Below the pieces are notes generated by a model. That model saw nothing but the letters and a program-made list of their open reading frames with translations, did no database searches and had not been told where the DNA came from. Below, in pieces: positions 42,964 through 51,746 of a stretch of DNA of 54,388 nt. Each line of letters opens with the position of its first letter. Within the stretch, counting starts at the first letter, position 1. The stretch is from JBJFCE01 sp051888775 (GTDB taxonomy: Bacteria; Bacillota; Clostridia; Lachnospirales; Lachnospiraceae). A program made the translations under genes and the position numbers. The stretch covers positions 1 through 54,388 of the forward strand of contig JBJFCE010000040.1 of the NCBI GenBank assembly GCA_051888775.1. Reading direction: 5' to 3'.

Positions 42964-43004
42964 AGGTAATTCCTCTCTTGATTCTGTACTATTAGTCACT
43001 TATG

Positions 43005-43196
43005 AAACTCTGTCAGTCGGACGAAACGGGGATCCCTTACCTGTCCGGATGTGGGTACTGTGAGTCCGTCGGTACTTAGGTGCCGTGTTTTGGCACCTTA
43101 TGTACCGTTACGGACGAAGTGTAGCGAAAGCGTGCCCACATCCGGACAGGTAAGGGATCCCCGTTTCGTCCGACTGACAGAGTTTTGCAAGCGCCT
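43005..43196. repeat. Long intergenic palindrome (copy 2), 51-bp perfect stem
   Basis: Arms 43005-43055 and 43135-43185 are perfectly complementary over 51 bp. Inside, 43064-43115 forms a second hairpin: a 6-bp lower stem (GTCCGT with ACGGAC), a two-base TT bulge, a 6-bp stem (CGGTAC with GTACCG), a short irregular part, and a 7-bp top stem with loop GTGTTTT. The right side between outer and inner stem is 19 bases with a GCGAAAGC segment. The tail GCAAGCGCCT (43187-43196) is identical to that of the fragment at 1-44. The element lies between GH130 and the esterase gene, ending 42 bases before the esterase ATG. No reading frame. Confidence 0.92.
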
Positions 43197-43214
43197 ATCC
43201 ATATTCCTATAAAT

Positions 43215-43252
43215 AAGGGACAAGGGAACTGAAGCTCCCCCGTCCCCCTTTT
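43215..43252 (-). terminator. G-rich hairpin after GH130, probable terminator
   Basis: GGGAC/GTCCC and GGGGA/TTCCC pairing around a seven-base loop, about 55 nt past the GH130 stop. On the minus strand it is followed by TTATTTAT. It would reduce read-through into the esterase gene. Confidence 0.5.
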
Positions 43253-43305
43253 GCTGAGTTACGACTACTATGCTGCTTTATGATACAGATAACCCGAATG
43301 TCTGA

Positions 43306-44331
43306 TTATCTGATGCCAAGCTCGGTATCGCTCTCGGTTACATGGCTGTGTGTCTTGATGTAGTCAACGATATCGTCGATCTCGGTAAATGCAAGACCTA
43401 CATAGCTGTCCGCACATCCATAGTATAATGCGATCTTTCCTGTTGCAGGATCATGGATCGTTGCACAAGGGAAACATACATTCGGAACGAAACCTCTTTC
43501 CTCATACCACTCTTCCGGAGTCAGCAGGAAGTTCTCACATCTGTAAAGAACCTTGGAAGGATTGTCAATGTCGAGAATTGCACCGCCAATGGAATATACA
43601 AATCCGTTACAGGTTCCGGATACACCATGATAGAATAACAGCCAGCCTTCGGAAGTCTCAATCGGAGCTGCACCGCCACCGATCTTTACGGACTCCCACC
43701 ATTCACTGCTGCGTCCCATGACATGTCTGTGCTTACCCCAGTATACCATATCAGGGCTCTCGCTTAAGAAGATATCTCCGAACGGAGTATGTCCGCTGTC
43801 GGAAGGACGGCTGAGCAGCATGTACTTACCGTTGATCTTTCTCGGGAACAATACTGCATTTCTGTTAAACGGAATAAACGGATTCTCGATACGTGTAAAT
43901 GTCTTGAAATCTGTTGTCTTAGCCATACCGATGGATGCGCCATAGAAATCCTGACACCAGATAATGTAATAGGTATCCTCAACCTTTACCAGACGAGGAT
44001 CATATGCATATAACGGCATAAAATCATTTCCGTTCTCATCCTTGAAAGGAATCTTGTTCTTATCAAACTCCCAATGAATCGCATCCTTGCTGTGTCCAAG
44101 ATAAATATAAGGAATACCGTTTGTCTGCTCACCACGGAATACACCGATGAATTCGTCACCGTAAGGCATAACCGCACTGTTAAAAATTCTTGCTACATTT
44201 TCTACCGGATTTCTTCCGATGATCGGATTCTCTTTATATCTCCAGATCGGCGCTCCTACAATGTTCTCCGGTCTCTCCTGCCACGGCATGTTCTTTACTT
44301 CCGGACAGTTGATCATTTTTACTTTACTCAT
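43306..44331 (-). CDS. GH130 beta-mannoside phosphorylase
   Basis: 341 residues, five-bladed propeller type. The catalytic Asp111 is in YAYDPRLVK; other family segments are GVFRGEQTNG, NRNAVLFPRKINGKYMLLSRPSD and LLFYHGVSGTCNGFVYSIGGAILD. GH130 enzymes split beta-mannosides with phosphate, giving mannose 1-phosphate. Length and sequence fit the mannooligosaccharide phosphorylase side (GH130_2-like) more than mannosylglucose phosphorylase, but this is not certain. No signal peptide. It follows LacI by 39 nt and is followed by a G-rich hairpin. Its product would need a phosphomannomutase, which is not in the window, to reach the isomerase domain of the fused gene. Confidence 0.9.
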   Translation of the reverse strand: MSKVKMINCPEVKNMPWQERPENIVGAPIWRYKENPIIGRNPVENVARIFNSAVMPYGDEFIGVFRGEQTNGIPYIYLGHSKDAIHWEFDKNKIPFKDENGNDFMPLYAYDPRLVKVEDTYYIIWCQDFYGASIGMAKTTDFKTFTRIENPFIPFNRNAVLFPRKINGKYMLLSRPSDSGHTPFGDIFLSESPDMVYWGKHRHVMGRSSEWWESVKIGGGAAPIETSEGWLLFYHGVSGTCNGFVYSIGGAILDIDNPSKVLYRCENFLLTPEEWYEERGFVPNVCFPCATIHDPATGKIALYYGCADSYVGLAFTEIDDIVDYIKTHSHVTESDTELGIR

Positions 44332-44370
44332 AATTTCCTCCTTGCCTCATAACCCGTTTCCGGGACTTTT

Positions 44371-45393
44371 TTATTGATTTCTTATATCTTTAACAGAATC
44401 CCGTATGATTAGGGTTCCGCTTATGACCTTTCTTAAATTGGACGGTTCCTTTGTTACAATCTGGCGAATCAGCATTGTCACCGCTTCTTCTGCCATTGCT
44501 TCCATATTGACCGCTACAGTTGTCAGTTTCGGATTTGCATAATCCGCAAATGTATAGTTATCAAATCCGACCACCGAAATATCCTCCGGCACTTTGTAAC
44601 CCATTTGATTCAACTGCCCCATCAGATGATAAGCAATCTCATCACAGTTACATACAAAGGCTGTCGGCATATCTTCCGGAAGCTTGATCTTATCATAATT
44701 TAATAGATTAGGACCTCTGTCTTCAATCAGATAATCCCTTCTCGGCTCAATACGATTGATGCACAATGCTCTAAAATATCCAAGATAGCGGTCCAGAATG
44801 GATGATGTCGCACCGATACTTCCGACAAAAGCAATTTTATGGTGCCCCATGCTGATACAGTAATCCGTCAGCATATAAGTTCCGTATACATTATCTGTTA
44901 CAACGCTGTCCGTATCGATCGCCGCATCATAAAAATCAAGCAATACTACGGGCATTCCTGTATTCATAATTTTCTCTACATATACCGCAGACATCTGACC
45001 GAGTACGATGACTCCGTCAACCTTCTGCTCTATCACAACCGTCGGCAACACATTCTCCTGTCTCATCTCATCCGTGATGATCTCCATGATACCGGAATAA
45101 CCTGTCTTTGCCAGGCTTAAGATAATGTTGTGATACAGACTCAAATAAAAAGAATAAGATGCCACATCCACATAATTACTTGCAACGATTACACCAATAT
45201 TAAATTTTTGTTTTTCCTTGCTGCTTTTCTGCTTTGAGGCTGCATATGAGTAGCCCATTTCATCTGCTTTTGCCTTAATTGTCTGACGCAGTTCCTCACC
45301 GACACCTTCTTTGTCCGCGAGTGCTTTGGAAACCGTTACCGTACTGACTCCCAATACGTCCGCAATATTTTTCATCGTTACACTTTTGTTCAT
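44371..45393 (-). CDS. LacI family transcriptional regulator
   Basis: 340 residues: a LacI helix-turn-helix (VTMKNIADVLGVSTVTVSKALADKEGV, about 6-30), then a periplasmic-binding-like sensor domain with NIGVIVASNYVD, VSVVGFDNYTFA and the late TTVAVNMEAMAEEAV. It most likely represses the flanking mannoside genes and releases on a sugar ligand. It lies within the locus in the same direction, so it may control its own unit. A small 4-bp hairpin with GAAA loop lies in the 39-nt gap before GH130. I did not find a convincing operator palindrome. Confidence 0.92.
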   Translation of the reverse strand: MNKSVTMKNIADVLGVSTVTVSKALADKEGVGEELRQTIKAKADEMGYSYAASKQKSSKEKQKFNIGVIVASNYVDVASYSFYLSLYHNIILSLAKTGYSGIMEIITDEMRQENVLPTVVIEQKVDGVIVLGQMSAVYVEKIMNTGMPVVLLDFYDAAIDTDSVVTDNVYGTYMLTDYCISMGHHKIAFVGSIGATSSILDRYLGYFRALCINRIEPRRDYLIEDRGPNLLNYDKIKLPEDMPTAFVCNCDEIAYHLMGQLNQMGYKVPEDISVVGFDNYTFADYANPKLTTVAVNMEAMAEEAVTMLIRQIVTKEPSNLRKVISGTLIIRDSVKDIRNQ

Positions 45394-45447
45394 GTCACAC
45401 CTGCCTGATTACCGACATGCTTTTTCTTCTGCTCTTTGCCGGAAATC

Positions 45448-46083
45448 TTATTGATAATACCACTTCTCCGCTTCCTCGGTTCCCTCTTCCGCAGGCGGCA
45501 TGAGTTTACGCAACACATACTCCATCGGATAAGAAAGCAGATACAGATATACTCCCGGGATTACAAAAATCGCCCAGGGCATCAGATAAATTCCGATCAC
45601 CGAAATCAAAAACACAATCAGGATACCTATGGTAAGCGGCAGATACCGGAACGCTACGATTGCCGATAGCTTTACCATTTCAAGATTTCGTTTATCAAAT
45701 CTCGATAATAACGGAAAATAATAAATGATGATACTGATCACCAAAAATGCAATCAACAGTAAAATCATAAATAACGCACTGTTTAACTTGCTGTCATTTA
45801 CCCATACATACCAGATATCGACTCCGATCACTGCAGCAAGCAGGATAAAAAGTAATGCGATCTGTGTTGACTGCTTAAAATTACTTTTAAAGGAATGAAA
45901 AAACTCTTTGTGAACATACCCCGTTTTATGTCTGACAACCTTTGACATCGTATAATAAGCCGCAGTTGTCGCCGCGCCGATCGTCACAATCGGTATACTG
46001 CATACAAGCCATAAGATTCCCGTATAAAGAATATCAAACAACACGTTCATAAAACGGCTGAATAAACTGTCACTCCGAAACAC
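45448..46083 (-). CDS. YesL family membrane protein (DUF624)
   Basis: 211 residues with about five membrane helices (for example ILYTGILWLVCSIPIVTIGAA) and a conserved YTMSKVVR-like segment after the first helices, typical of YesL/DUF624. These proteins accompany ABC sugar importers in Firmicutes; the function is unknown. The C terminus is acidic (PPAEEGTEEAEKW). It lies between the ABC binding protein and LacI, and is in the same direction. Confidence 0.88.
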   Translation of the reverse strand: MFRSDSLFSRFMNVLFDILYTGILWLVCSIPIVTIGAATTAAYYTMSKVVRHKTGYVHKEFFHSFKSNFKQSTQIALLFILLAAVIGVDIWYVWVNDSKLNSALFMILLLIAFLVISIIIYYFPLLSRFDKRNLEMVKLSAIVAFRYLPLTIGILIVFLISVIGIYLMPWAIFVIPGVYLYLLSYPMEYVLRKLMPPAEEGTEEAEKWYYQ

Positions 46084-46159
46084 AAATAACCCTCATTTCA
46101 GTGAATTTCCCACTCCACCATAAGAAATAATGCCTTTTTCCCCCGATTCTGTATGCACA

Positions 46160-46191
46160 ATCAGCCCGTACCCATACAGATACGGGCTGAT
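46160..46191 (-). terminator. Hairpin after the ABC binding-protein gene
   Basis: An 11-bp stem (46160-46170 with 46181-46191) and ten-base loop, 50 nt past the stop. The U-tract is poor on the minus strand, so it may partly terminate or stabilise the message of the abundant binding protein. Confidence 0.5.
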
Positions 46192-46241
46192 CATACATCA
46201 TTTCATGAATCTAAGATTCACATTCCTGCTATATCTGACGA

Positions 46242-47666
46242 TTATTTAAAGAAACCATCCAGAGCAGTCTGTACCGGCTGCTTGTAAGTCTCCTGATACT
46301 GAGCAGGTGTCATCTCGCCGTTTAACAGCTGATCGAAGTTCCACTCAACACCAAGGGAGTTCCAAAGGTCGAATGCATCTCTCTTACCGGTAGCTTCCAT
46401 AACTGCATAGTTCTCTTCTGTGATAGCACAGTCTTCCCACCATGTCAGGTTACCGTCACGGTAATCGGTATCACCATGATACCAGTTAGCCCAGTCATAG
46501 AATACATTGTAAACCAGTTCCGGATTCTCAACACCGGTAGGGATCATCCATGCATTACCGGAGGACATATTTCTGGTCTTGTTGGTCTCTGCATTTCCGC
46601 TCGGTCCGATCGGCCAAGGCATCCAGCAGATATCCATATCAAGTGCTGCATCGTTGTTAGCAGAAGAAATCCATGCTGCATCACACCAGAATGCTACTGT
46701 ACCATCCATATATGCATTCATGTTGTAATCAAAGTCCTCAGCGTTCCAAGGATTTGCAACATGATCTACATTGTACATATTGTAGATGAAATCAAGAACT
46801 TCACCAACCTCAGGGCTGGACAGATTCTCGGTTGCACTGGAAGCAATCGTTGTTCCGTTGCTCATTAACAGGTTGTACAGGGTGAAGTCCCAACGGGAAC
46901 CGTAACCGTAAACATCTGTTACACCATCACCGTTTGTATCCTGAGTCAGAGCTAACAGATACTCTCTGAACTTATCCCATGTCCACTCACCTCTGTCATA
47001 CAGATCACGAGGATCTTCAAGACCAGCTGCATCGATCTTATTCTTATCAAATGCAAGCATATAGGTGTTGTACAGACCAGCTTCTGCAGATACCTGGGTG
47101 AACAGATATACACTGCCGTCTGTCAAACCAACATCAACAGGCTTTAAGTTAGACTGTGTTGTAAAAATATCATTATCTGCAGGAAGAACATCTGCAAGAT
47201 TCAGTGCATATCCGTTTAATGCTGCCGGAATACCGAAGGAAAGGTCTACCTCGTAAATATCACAGTCAGGCTTTCCTGCCAGGATAGAAGTATTAATGGA
47301 CTCCTGAATACCTGTAAATGTCAGGTTTACGAACTGGATTTCTACGTTGTACTTCTGTTCAACTTCAGCAACTACGTCAAAGTGTGCCTGAGCAAATGCC
47401 TCATCGGATACAGACGGGTCATCCCAGATATCTGTATTGGTACTGTCATAGTAATGATCATACCAAGTACCGATCTTGATCACTCTGGTCTCACCTTCAT
47501 TATAAAGTGTGTTTTCGCTACCTGCATCACCGGATGTTGCTCCGCCGTCTGCTACTGTATTGTCACCGTCTGTTGTGGCACTATCTCCGGAACCGCCGCA
47601 AGCTGCTAAGCTTCCGATCATAGCAACGCTGAGACCAAGAGCAAGTAATCTCTTATACATTTTCAT
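46242..47666 (-). CDS. ABC transporter solute-binding lipoprotein (sugar)
   Basis: 474 residues. A lipoprotein signal with lipobox SLAAC (Cys near residue 23) is followed by a Gly/Asp/Ser-rich linker and a family 1 extracellular binding protein (DALFG-like YDRGEWTWDKFREYL, LTQDTNGDGVTDVYGYG, WCDAAWIS, SSGNAWMIPTGVENPEL). It delivers oligosaccharide to the two permeases in this locus. GGAGG precedes the ATG. By position it is the main binding protein; the partner ATPase (MsmK type) is not in the window, which is usual for this class. Confidence 0.92.
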   Translation of the reverse strand: MKMYKRLLALGLSVAMIGSLAACGGSGDSATTDGDNTVADGGATSGDAGSENTLYNEGETRVIKIGTWYDHYYDSTNTDIWDDPSVSDEAFAQAHFDVVAEVEQKYNVEIQFVNLTFTGIQESINTSILAGKPDCDIYEVDLSFGIPAALNGYALNLADVLPADNDIFTTQSNLKPVDVGLTDGSVYLFTQVSAEAGLYNTYMLAFDKNKIDAAGLEDPRDLYDRGEWTWDKFREYLLALTQDTNGDGVTDVYGYGSRWDFTLYNLLMSNGTTIASSATENLSSPEVGEVLDFIYNMYNVDHVANPWNAEDFDYNMNAYMDGTVAFWCDAAWISSANNDAALDMDICWMPWPIGPSGNAETNKTRNMSSGNAWMIPTGVENPELVYNVFYDWANWYHGDTDYRDGNLTWWEDCAITEENYAVMEATGKRDAFDLWNSLGVEWNFDQLLNGEMTPAQYQETYKQPVQTALDGFFK

Positions 47667-47714
47667 GTTTTATAAATCCTCCTGTTTTAATGTAATGATT
47701 CTCCTGTCACGGGA

Positions 47715-47748
47715 ACGGTGGTAAGGCAGGTTCATGCCTTACCTCCGT
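47715..47748 (-). other. Hairpin between the repeat lipoprotein and the binding-protein gene
   Basis: A stem of 14 positions with one mismatch (47715-47728 with 47735-47748) and a six-base loop. No U-run follows. A hairpin at this point usually protects one message end and allows unequal expression of two adjacent genes. Confidence 0.55.
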
Positions 47749-47764
47749 TACATCCCCATGTCAT

Positions 47765-49756
47765 TTAATTTGCCATACCTACAGATACGCTGTAAACTTC
47801 CCATGCTCCGGAAGCCTCGAACTGCATTCTTGCTCCCCATGTGGATACATCATCACCGCAAAGTGCTGCGATCTGCTCGTAAGTAATCTGTGCTGTGCTC
47901 TTGGAATTGTTAATGTATGCGGAAGTACCGTCTCCGTCTGCCCAGCCTACTCTCATCCAGCCTGCTGCTGCATCCGGCATTACGATCCAAAGATCTCCAT
48001 TCTCACTTGTGTAAGAAATAGTTACAACAGAACCAGGAACTAATGCTGCAAGAACTGCCTCAGGCATATCGGTTCCGTTCTGGCTCCAGCCATCACCTGT
48101 GCATGCTGCACCGTCAAAAGCTACCAGTTCGTTAACCATCTTCATTTCTGCTGCTTTACCAACTTTTACGCCGTAAACTTCCCATGCTCCGGAAGCCTCG
48201 AACTGCATTCTTGCTCCCCATGTAGTGATATCATCACCGCAAAGTGCTGCAATCTGCTCATAGGTTACATAGCAGGTGCTGCCATCTGTAACTGCCGGTG
48301 TGCCGTCACCGTCTGCCCAGCCGACTCTCATCCAGCCTGCTGCTGCATCCGGCATTACGATCCAAAGATCGCCGTTCTCACTTGTGTAGCTGATCTCTAC
48401 GATAGATCCCGGAACAAGTGCGGCAAGAACTGCCTCAGTCATGTCGGTTCCGTTCTGGCTCCAACCATCACCTGTGCATGCTGCACCTTCAAATTCTACT
48501 GCGCCTGCTACCGCATAAACCGGAGCCTGCTGTCCAACCTTAACGGAGAATACTTCCCATGCTCCGGAAGCCTCGAACTGCATTCTTGCTCCCCATGTGG
48601 ATACATCATCACCGCAAAGTGCTGCGATCTGCTCGTAAGTAATCTGTGCTGTGCTCTTGGAATTGTTAATGTATGCGGAAGTACCGTCTCCGTCTGCCCA
48701 GCCNNNNNNNNNNNNNNNNNNNNNNNNNNNNNNNNNNNNNNNNNNNNNNNNNNNNNNNNNNNNNNNNNNNNNNNNNNNNNNNNNNNNNNNNNNNNNNNNN
48801 NNNACTCTCATCCAGCCTGCTGCTGCATCCGGCATTACGATCCACATATCACCGTTCTCACTGGAGAAGCTGATTTCTACAACTGCTCCCGGAACTAATG
48901 CATCAATCAATTCCTGAGGCATATCAAAGCCATTCTGGCTCCAGCCATCACCTGTGCATGCTGCACCTTCAATTTCGATTGCACCGGCCAGATTGCAAAG
49001 GTTGGATTTGTCAACGCCTGTATCCTGTGATACATATTCAGCAGTTGTATCTGCTGCCAGAACATTACCGTTTGCATCCTTGAATACAACGTTGTCAATC
49101 CACATTGTAGACTGACCTGCACCTTCAGAAGATGCATTATCTGTTTCCAAAGATACTGCAATGTAGTTACCTGCTACAACCGCCTGACCGTCTGCTACAG
49201 TATAAGTAACTACCTTCGGGTTAGCTGTATCAAGATATACAGACCATCCCTGAGAGCTCTTTGCATTGTCTTCGCCTAAGAAAGCGTAGATGTTACCTGA
49301 TGTTGCATAGAAGTTACCATCCGGGCTCTCTGTTCCGATTGTCATTTCGATAGTCTTAACATTGGCAACATTGTCACCAAGTAAAGCATCCATCTGGAAT
49401 GCAACGTAAGGAACCTTACCCTGAGGAACTACCTTTAATGCTTTGGATCCGTTGTAATCTTCAACGGAAAGTACGGATGCATCTGCATTACCTGCAATTG
49501 TCATATCCATACCTACGAATCCGAATACACCGTCTTCAAAGTCGATGCTGACTTCGCCCGGTACTGCAGCATCTGCACTGCCTGCATCTGCGCTGTCTGC
49601 ATCTGTGTCATCTGCCGGAGCTTCTGTAGCTTCCGGTGTTGTTGCACCGTCTCCGGTTGTGTCTTCTGCATCTGTTCCGCCACAGCCGACCATGCTGATT
49701 GCCATAGCAGCTGTCAGAAGTAATGCCATCAATTTCTTTGCCTTCAACTTTTTCAT
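47765..49756 (-). CDS. Surface lipoprotein with CBM-like domain and three or more near-identical repeats (contains assembly gap)
   Basis: About 660 residues as given, with 34 codons unknown. Lipobox MVGC (Cys25) and an acidic Thr/Glu/Asp-rich linker are followed by a beta-sandwich of about 170 residues (VSIDFEDGVFGFVGMDMTIAG, then MWIDNVVFKD) like a carbohydrate-binding module. Then come three copies of a unit of about 120 residues, each with ACTGDGWSQNG, SENGDLWIVMPDAAAGWMR, YEQIAALCGDD and ARMQFEASGAWEV. The unit resembles DUF5620-type binding modules in Clostridia; the match is by pattern. There is no catalytic domain. It lies between permease and binding-protein genes, so it probably holds mannan at the surface. 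GGAGG abuts the ATG at 49756; the TTG at 49747 has better spacing and may be the true start. Confidence 0.82.
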   Translation of the reverse strand: MKKLKAKKLMALLLTAAMAISMVGCGGTDAEDTTGDGATTPEATEAPADDTDADSADAGSADAAVPGEVSIDFEDGVFGFVGMDMTIAGNADASVLSVEDYNGSKALKVVPQGKVPYVAFQMDALLGDNVANVKTIEMTIGTESPDGNFYATSGNIYAFLGEDNAKSSQGWSVYLDTANPKVVTYTVADGQAVVAGNYIAVSLETDNASSEGAGQSTMWIDNVVFKDANGNVLAADTTAEYVSQDTGVDKSNLCNLAGAIEIEGAACTGDGWSQNGFDMPQELIDALVPGAVVEISFSSENGDMWIVMPDAAAGWMRXXXXXXXXXXXXXXXXXXXXXXXXXXXXXXXXXXGWADGDGTSAYINNSKSTAQITYEQIAALCGDDVSTWGARMQFEASGAWEVFSVKVGQQAPVYAVAGAVEFEGAACTGDGWSQNGTDMTEAVLAALVPGSIVEISYTSENGDLWIVMPDAAAGWMRVGWADGDGTPAVTDGSTCYVTYEQIAALCGDDITTWGARMQFEASGAWEVYGVKVGKAAEMKMVNELVAFDGAACTGDGWSQNGTDMPEAVLAALVPGSVVTISYTSENGDLWIVMPDAAAGWMRVGWADGDGTSAYINNSKSTAQITYEQIAALCGDDVSTWGARMQFEASGAWEVYSVSVGMAN
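47768..49000 (-). repeat. Tandem coding repeat, period about 375-380 bp
   Basis: Three copies of a unit encoding the lipoprotein repeat. Landmark sequence CTCCGGAAGCCTCGAACTGC recurs near 47807, 48188 and 48561. Long stretches are identical at the DNA level between the copy at 47790-47950 and the one at 48550-48703. Confidence 0.93.
48704..48803. other. Assembly gap (100 N) inside a repeat unit
   Basis: Exactly 100 N, a placeholder length. The base before and after the gap join to the repeat sequence with only one base missing, so the hidden part is either one base or a whole number of repeat units plus one base. Confidence 0.95.
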
Positions 49757-49802
49757 CCTCCTTATAAATAGTTGAAATATTGTGAGTAACCCGATATCAT
49801 CC

Positions 49803-50813
49803 CTATCCGACAATACCGCTTCGCTCTACACCTTCAATGAACTGTTTTTGAAGTGCAACATAAACAATAATGACAGGAAGCATTACCAGTACAATACCTG
49901 CATCCAGAAACAGCTGCAGGATATTGGGATCCAGTATCTTTTCTACGTTAGAAATATTGGATGTAATCGTAGAAATTCGCGTGCTGACAAATGTTTTGTT
50001 GTTGATCGCAAACAAGCTTGCATAAAAGGTGTCGTTGTACTGCCATACCATAGAGAAAATCGCTACGGTAATTACGGACGGCATCGCATTTACTAACATG
50101 ATACGAAAATAAGTATACCACATTCCAGCTCCGTCCACAAATGCTGCTTCCTCGATTTCTTTCGGAAGACCGCGGAAGAACTGGTTGAAAATGTAAATGT
50201 AAAGACCTGACCGCAATCCACAACCGAACAATGTCATAATATACATCGGAATCGGTGTGGCTAAGAGGTTGACAGCGGACCCCTTAATTAACTTTATAAT
50301 TCCAAAGATATCAAATTTCGAGAATGTCATGTAGAGTGGAAGCATGATCGTATGGGTAGGTATTACAATCATAACAACCACACATGCAAACAGGACATTC
50401 TTAAAAGGAAACTTGAATCTTGCGAATCCGTATCCTACCATGGAGCAGATGATAACCTGAATCACCATCAGGGAAATGGAGTATAACAAGGACTGTGTTA
50501 CTGTTTTCCCGTAATTCAGATACTCAATTGCCATCTCATATCGGAACAAAGTCGGCTCCTGAGGAATCAGGTATACCATTGGATTATAATTATCCGCATC
50601 GGAGAAAAAAGAACTGCTGATAATACCGATGATCGGACCGAGTATTACATAGGAAACACCTACGAGTATCAGGAACTTGAACAAGCCAATAATGAATTTC
50701 TTAACATTAGAACTCCAACGCTTTCTATCATTCGCAAACTGTGTATCCGTTTTCATATCCTGATACACGTCTTTGATCGTCTGAAGCGACAGCTTCTTCT
50801 TCGTCTTTTCCAT
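49803..50813 (-). CDS. ABC sugar transporter permease (MalG/CUT1 type)
   Basis: 336 residues with about six membrane helices and the EAA loop KEIEEAAFVDGAGMWYTYFRIMLVNAMP that contacts the ATPase. The N-terminal 60 residues are polar and cytosolic (longer than usual). It forms the channel together with the gene before it. AGGAG precedes the ATG, and it lies 15 nt after the first permease. It imports oligosaccharide captured by the binding protein in this locus. Confidence 0.93.
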   Translation of the reverse strand: MEKTKKKLSLQTIKDVYQDMKTDTQFANDRKRWSSNVKKFIIGLFKFLILVGVSYVILGPIIGIISSSFFSDADNYNPMVYLIPQEPTLFRYEMAIEYLNYGKTVTQSLLYSISLMVIQVIICSMVGYGFARFKFPFKNVLFACVVVMIVIPTHTIMLPLYMTFSKFDIFGIIKLIKGSAVNLLATPIPMYIMTLFGCGLRSGLYIYIFNQFFRGLPKEIEEAAFVDGAGMWYTYFRIMLVNAMPSVITVAIFSMVWQYNDTFYASLFAINNKTFVSTRISTITSNISNVEKILDPNILQLFLDAGIVLVMLPVIIVYVALQKQFIEGVERSGIVG

Positions 50814-50828
50814 CTTTTCTCTCCTTTC

Positions 50829-51746
50829 CTAGTTATAGTAGAACGTTCGTTTCTGAATAAACCTGCAGACAAGTACAAGTATCAGACACGTCACAATCGT
50901 TGAGATCAAACTCATTGCCGAGCTTAGTCCGTAATTCATTTCAGTAAATGCCGTCTTGTATGCCAGCTCAACAACTTCGGAATCTGCGAAGCTGTCCACT
51001 ACGGTATAGACAATGTTGGTAATAATATGAGGCATTACCATCGGGAAGGTAACCTTCCAGAATGTTTCGTAGGTAGTTGCACCTTCAATCTTTGCTACCT
51101 CATACATGGAACCCGGTATGGATTGCAGCGCCGCAATAAAGATGACAATCTGCACACCGGATGCATTGATGATATCGCTGATACGTGCTACCGCACCGGA
51201 TACATATTCCAAAATTCCCATCGGAAGGCCGAGTGCATCAAACATCTGGATATAATAATCCAGTCCGACACCGCTCCCCGCCGCTGCCTCTGCCATCTCG
51301 GCACTGGCATTGGAAATACCGCCGCTCATCAAGGTTCTTGCCGTATCCATTGCGGATACGATTGCATCCGAATTTAAAAGTACCGGCAGGAAGAAGATTG
51401 CTCTTACAAGCGTTCTTCCCTTGAATTTCTTGTTCAGCAGAATCGCCATCAGCAAGCTGAAAAAGGTGATCAGCGGAACATCGATCAGCATATCTCCGAT
51501 AGAGGTTGTCAGAATCTGCTTAAAGGTTCCGTGCCCGCGGAGTGCATAGAGGAAATTGTCAAGTCCGACAAAATCCAGCGTATATCCTCCGCCCGCTTTT
51601 ACCGTCAGTTCCGAAAAAGAAAACTGAACCGTCATAAATAAACTTCTTACATAAAACCACAGAAAACCGACCAGCCATGGAAGAATAAATAAAACACCGG
51701 TAATGCTTCGTTTTGTGGTGAGAGCCATTTTTTTCTTTTTCTTCAT
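50829..51746 (-). CDS. ABC sugar transporter permease (MalF/LplB type)
   Basis: 305 residues with about six membrane helices and the EAA loop YEVAKIEGATTYETFWKVTFPMVMPHI. It starts with KKKKKMALTTKRSITGVLFILPWLVGFLWF, a usual N terminus for this type. Its ATG overlaps the stop of the DUF5696 gene by one base (TAATG), a sign of translational coupling. GGGGGAG lies seven bases upstream. Confidence 0.93.
   Translation of the reverse strand: MKKKKKMALTTKRSITGVLFILPWLVGFLWFYVRSLFMTVQFSFSELTVKAGGGYTLDFVGLDNFLYALRGHGTFKQILTTSIGDMLIDVPLITFFSLLMAILLNKKFKGRTLVRAIFFLPVLLNSDAIVSAMDTARTLMSGGISNASAEMAEAAAGSGVGLDYYIQMFDALGLPMGILEYVSGAVARISDIINASGVQIVIFIAALQSIPGSMYEVAKIEGATTYETFWKVTFPMVMPHIITNIVYTVVDSFADSEVVELAYKTAFTEMNYGLSSAMSLISTIVTCLILVLVCRFIQKRTFYYN

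Noticed and set aside
43005..43196. Palindrome as a plain rho-independent terminator
   Set aside because: The stem is far longer than needed, there is no U-tract on either side, and an internal conserved hairpin is not expected of a terminator.
47768..49000. The repeated 375-380 bp units as an insertion-sequence or CRISPR array
   Set aside because: Units are coding, in frame with the lipoprotein and of domain length.
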